7,564 bases of DNA, taken from positions 1-7,564 of the forward strand of contig CANQMJ010000119.1 of NCBI GenBank assembly GCA_947624945.1, in the 5' to 3' direction. Source of the stretch: an uncultured Clostridia bacterium (GTDB lineage: Bacteria; Bacillota; Clostridia; Oscillospirales; CAG-272). Below the pieces are notes generated by a model, which saw nothing but the letters and a program-made list of their open reading frames with translations, had not been told where the DNA came from and did not search any database. Positions 5,134-7,564 of the stretch are shown one piece after another (positions within the stretch are counted from its first letter, which is position 1; each line of letters opens with the position of its first letter). The position numbers and the translations under genes were made by a program.

Positions 5134-5285
5134 CCTGCGGAGACGAAGTCGAGCACCGAACGGTGCAGACACGGCTTAAAGTCAACGCACAGATAAACGG
5201 CACAGTCAAAAACCGATTCCCGAAAAGTTTTTGAAGGAGGGGCGCGGGGAGGGGACTTTTTTCAAAAAGTCCCCTCCCCGAAAAA
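5134..5285 (-). repeat. Intergenic repeat element, right copy (inverted relative to the left copy)
   Basis: Read on the minus strand, the order of parts is the same as in the left copy: T-tract, long hairpin, C-rich CCTTCAAA segment, GTGCGTTGA, and the conserved 27-bp tail at 5163-5137. The hairpin is 17 bp (5245-5261 with 5264-5280; G4A G4AC T5 and complement). Its sequence differs from the left copy while pairing is kept. The tail also holds a GCACC-GTTC-GGTGC mini-hairpin. The long hairpin lies about 20 nt beyond the gamma-subunit stop and may help end that transcript, although no T-tract follows it. Confidence 0.78.
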
Positions 5286-5300
5286 TAAAATCAATCAATC

Positions 5301-5837
5301 TCAATACTCGAACCCGATCCGCAGCGCCTTCGTGTTGCCCTCGACGAGAGCGGCGCGGGAGGCAGGGATGCCGGAGACGAGGTCGGCGAGGAACGCGTCG
5401 TAGTCGAAGATGCCGGTCACGCGGAGAAGGTGACCGAGTACGATCACGTTCGCGAGTCCCGAGAGTCCTTCCTCGGATGCGAGACGCGAGGCGGGAATGT
5501 AGTGCGCCTCGATGTCGGTGCGCGTGCTCTTTTTGTCAACCATCGCGCTGTCGACGAATATCATGCCGCCCGGCTTTACATGCGGCTCGAATTTGTCAAA
5601 CGACGGGATGTTTAGCGCGATGAGTATGTCCGGTTCTGGAACGAGCGGCGAGCCGATCTCGTCGTCGGAGATTATGACGGAGCAGTTCGCGGCGCCGCCG
5701 CGCATCTCAGGTCCGTAGGAGGGCAGCCACGTGACGTGAAGCCCGTTGTGCATGCCCATCTTCGCGAGCGCCTTTCCCGCGAAAAGCACGCCCTGACCGC
5801 CGAATCCGGCGATGAGTATGTTCGTGGTTTTTGCCAT
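5301..5837 (-). CDS. 2-oxoacid:ferredoxin oxidoreductase, gamma subunit
   Basis: The protein has 178 residues from the ATG at 5837, typical for a stand-alone gamma subunit (KorC/VorC type). The family signatures are GFGGQGVLFAGKALA at 11-25 and PSYGPEMRGGAANCSV from 39. Gamma subunits complete the catalytic heterotrimer or tetramer that oxidatively decarboxylates 2-oxoacids to acyl-CoA and passes electrons to ferredoxin in the cytoplasm. The start codon overlaps the beta-subunit stop by one base (TGATG), with GGAGG at 5849-5845, 7 nt upstream, so translation is probably coupled. A GTG three bases earlier is also in frame but less likely. The repeat hairpin follows directly. Confidence 0.93.
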   Translation of the reverse strand: MAKTTNILIAGFGGQGVLFAGKALAKMGMHNGLHVTWLPSYGPEMRGGAANCSVIISDDEIGSPLVPEPDILIALNIPSFDKFEPHVKPGGMIFVDSAMVDKKSTRTDIEAHYIPASRLASEEGLSGLANVIVLGHLLRVTGIFDYDAFLADLVSGIPASRAALVEGNTKALRIGFEY

Positions 5838-6601
5838 CACTTTGCCTCCTTGCCTGTACCGTCACCTTCGATGTCCTTGTAGACGCCGAGCGGATAATAG
5901 GGTATCATGTTCTCGCGCAGCCACGAGAGCGCCTCGACGGGGGAGAGACCCCAGTTCGTCGGGCACGTCGAGAGTACTTCGATTATCGAAAAGCCCTTGC
6001 CGTCGAGCTGATTTTTGAAGCCCTTGAGGATCGCTTTTTTCGCCGTGCGCACGTTTGCCGGAGAGTCGACAGATACGCGCGCCGCGTATGCGACGCCGTC
6101 GAGCGTCGACAAAAGCTCGCAGACGCGGACGGGGTTGCCCTGTATCTTCGGGTTGCGTCCGTACGGCGTCGTCGTCGTGACCTGCCCGGGCAGCGTCGTC
6201 GGCGCCATCTGACCGCCCGTCATGCCGTAGATGCAGTTGTTGATGAATATTATCGTGATGTTCTCGCCGCGCGTCGCCGAGTGAACGGTCTCGGCGGTGC
6301 CTATCGCGGCGAGGTCGCCGTCGCCCTGATACGTGAATACGACGAGCTCGGGATGCGTGCGCTTCATGCCCGTTGCGACTGCGGGCGCGCGTCCGTGCGC
6401 CGCCTCGATCATGTCGCAGTTAAAATAATTGTACGCGAACACGGCGCAGCCGACGGGCGCGATGCCGACGGTGCGGTCCTCGACGCCGAGCTCGTCTATC
6501 GCCTCGGCGACGAGACGGTGAACGATGCCGTGCGTGCAGCCGGGGCAGTAGTGCATGAGATTGTCGGTGAGCGCATGAGGTTTATCGAATACGATTGCCA
6601 T
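5837..6601 (-). CDS. 2-oxoacid:ferredoxin oxidoreductase, beta (thiamine diphosphate-binding) subunit
   Basis: The protein has 254 residues from the Met of MAIVFDKP, which matches the usual family N-terminus. A second in-frame ATG lies at 6616 with AAGG directly abutting it; the ribosome site AAAGGATGG is better, though not ideally, spaced for 6601. The thiamine diphosphate/Mg motif is GDGD at 93-96 with Asn121-Asn122. Cys19 and Cys22 (CPGC), Cys52 and Cys213 match in placement the four [4Fe-4S] ligands of the Sulfolobus beta subunit. HGR at 69-71 and GMTGGQ at 126-131 are also typical. It is the catalytic and cluster-bearing subunit. Whether the substrate is 2-oxoglutarate, a branched-chain 2-oxoacid or pyruvate cannot be read from the sequence. 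Confidence 0.94.
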   Translation of the reverse strand: MAIVFDKPHALTDNLMHYCPGCTHGIVHRLVAEAIDELGVEDRTVGIAPVGCAVFAYNYFNCDMIEAAHGRAPAVATGMKRTHPELVVFTYQGDGDLAAIGTAETVHSATRGENITIIFINNCIYGMTGGQMAPTTLPGQVTTTTPYGRNPKIQGNPVRVCELLSTLDGVAYAARVSVDSPANVRTAKKAILKGFKNQLDGKGFSIIEVLSTCPTNWGLSPVEALSWLRENMIPYYPLGVYKDIEGDGTGKEAK

Positions 6602-6622
6602 ATTATCTTTATCCATCCTTTC

Positions 6623-7507
6623 TTACAAGCGCAGTCCGAGCTCTGCCGCCATAGCCTCGAGCTTCTTTGCAACGTCCTCGGGGTTCGGGATAACGCCGCC
6701 CGTGCGTCCGTAGAAGTCGACGGGACGGCGGCAACCGCACGCCAGCCTTACGTCTGTGACCATCTGTCCCATCGAGAGCTCGACGGACAAAAACGCTTTC
6801 GCGGTATCGGCGAGCGCGTTTATCGCGTCGTTCGGGAACGGCCACAGCGTTATCGGGCGTATGAGTCCCGCCTTGATGCCCTTCGCGCGCGCCATTGTGA
6901 CGGCGGTGTGGCATATGCGCGCCGTGATGCCGAACGCGACGCAGACGATGTCGGCGTCGTCGGTCATGAACGTGTCGTACTTGACTTCCTCCGCCTCTAT
7001 CTTGCGGTAACGGACGTAGCGCTCCTCGACGGTGCGTTCGAGGTCCTCGGGATCCATGTAAAGCGAGTTGATGATGTTGTGCTTGCGGGTGCCGCCGTGA
7101 CCGCGCGTCGCCCAGTCCTTTTCGGGCAGCTCGCGGGGCGTGCGCGCCGAAAAGTCGACGGGTTCCATCATCTGACCTATCGCGCCGTCGGCGAGCAGAA
7201 TGACGGGCGTACGGTAAATGTCGGCGAGGTCGAACGCCTCGCCCGTCAGCGACGCCATCTCCTGTACCGTCGAGGGGGCGAGCACGATAAGGTGCATGTC
7301 GCCGTGACCGTACGCTTTCGTCGCCTGATAATAGTCCGCCTGCGACGGCTGTATGCCGCCGAGTCCGGGACCGCCGCGCTGCACGTTTACGATAACGGCG
7401 GGAAGGTCGGAGCCGACGAGGTACGAGACGCCCTCGCTTTTAAGGCTTATTCCGGGCGAGGACGACGACGTCATCGCGCGCGTGCCGCCCGAGGACGCGC
7501 CGAGCAC
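6623..7507 (-). CDS. 2-oxoacid:ferredoxin oxidoreductase, alpha subunit, N-terminally truncated at the window end
   Basis: About 294 residues are readable. Typical KorA/VorA landmarks are MTSSSSPGISL (12-22) and QRGGPGLGGIQPSQADY (43-59), then the pyrimidine-binding and C-terminal (transketolase-C-like) regions ending AAELGLRL. Family members are about 350-380 residues. The missing N-terminal 60 or so residues would carry the GYPITP-type motif. The first codon here, GTG at 7507, is preceded two codons earlier by an in-frame TGA at 7513-7511, and no frame of the remaining 51 bases encodes the expected sequence. The gene therefore breaks at about 7508-7512. Whether this is a real pseudogene or a bad contig end cannot be decided here. 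The stop is 21 nt before the chosen beta start. Confidence 0.85.
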   Translation of the reverse strand: MLGASSGGTRAMTSSSSPGISLKSEGVSYLVGSDLPAVIVNVQRGGPGLGGIQPSQADYYQATKAYGHGDMHLIVLAPSTVQEMASLTGEAFDLADIYRTPVILLADGAIGQMMEPVDFSARTPRELPEKDWATRGHGGTRKHNIINSLYMDPEDLERTVEERYVRYRKIEAEEVKYDTFMTDDADIVCVAFGITARICHTAVTMARAKGIKAGLIRPITLWPFPNDAINALADTAKAFLSVELSMGQMVTDVRLACGCRRPVDFYGRTGGVIPNPEDVAKKLEAMAAELGLRL

Positions 7508-7564
7508 TGTTCATCGTCATCGGAGAGGACCGGCTGGCTTAACGGGAAGCGGTAAATTCCCCGG
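7508..7564. other. Terminal segment not homologous to the expected alpha-subunit N-terminus
   Basis: All three minus-strand frames of these 57 bases were read. Two contain stops, and none gives the conserved ESEVAAINM-like stretch that precedes LGASSGG in this family. No feature could be assigned on the plus strand. It may be assembly-edge sequence or a rearrangement junction. Confidence 0.5.

Noticed and set aside
5236..5255. G-quadruplex in the G-rich strand of the right repeat
   Set aside because: Only three runs of four G plus one GG are present, and the G-run is fully used by the perfect 17-bp hairpin.
5831..7555. A 574-codon open frame on the plus strand antisense to the alpha and beta subunit genes
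   Set aside because: It runs opposite two genes with clear family motifs, its translation is extremely Arg/Val/Ala-rich with no recognisable domain, and it has no ribosome site. It is a by-product of GC-rich codon use on the other strand.

Overview
The window is GC-rich and gene-dense. It looks like a fragment of a Bacillota (Clostridia-type) chromosome. The evidence is a ylxM-ffh-rpsP-khpA signal-recognition-particle/ribosome operon, an LtaS-type polyglycerolphosphate synthase, a clostridial-style three-subunit 2-oxoacid:ferredoxin oxidoreductase, strong GGAGG ribosome binding sites and textbook SigA promoters. The genus cannot be named from the sequence alone.

Layout. (1) 1-1668, plus strand: the 3' part of an LtaS-like membrane sulfatase-fold enzyme. 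(2) 1690-1768: two stacked hairpins between convergent genes; the second has T-tracts on both sides and can terminate both transcripts. (3) 4178 down to 1762, minus strand: the ylxM-ffh-rpsP-khpA operon. It is driven by a near-perfect promoter (TTGACA, 17 bp, TATAAT with an extended -10) and carries an 8-bp dyad over its transcription start. (4) 4191-5285: a non-coding-rich island. Two diverged copies of one repeat of about 150-165 bp lie in inverted orientation at its edges. Between them, on the minus strand, is a compact unit: promoter, a structured 144-nt leader RNA ending in an intrinsic terminator, a gene for a 118-residue two-helix membrane protein, and a terminator. (5) 7507 down to 5301, minus strand: alpha, beta and gamma subunit genes of a 2-oxoacid:ferredoxin oxidoreductase. 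The alpha gene is cut off near the window end by a breakpoint.

The most interesting part is the leader RNA at 5013-4870. Transcription is predicted to begin exactly at the first base of an 11-bp closing helix. The inside folds into a bulged hairpin whose apical loop is complementary over 7 nt to the strand entering the closing helix, which would form a pseudoknot. The 5' arm of the terminator is complementary over 7 nt to the 3' strand of the inner helix, giving a ready-made antiterminator. The membrane protein gene starts only about 46 nt after the terminator and has no convincing promoter of its own. This is the architecture of a riboswitch or attenuator, and I do not recognise the class.

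The flanking genes are housekeeping: cell-envelope polymer synthesis, co-translational protein targeting with ribosome assembly, and ferredoxin-linked 2-oxoacid metabolism. They are independent of one another apart from the shared terminator between the first two units.
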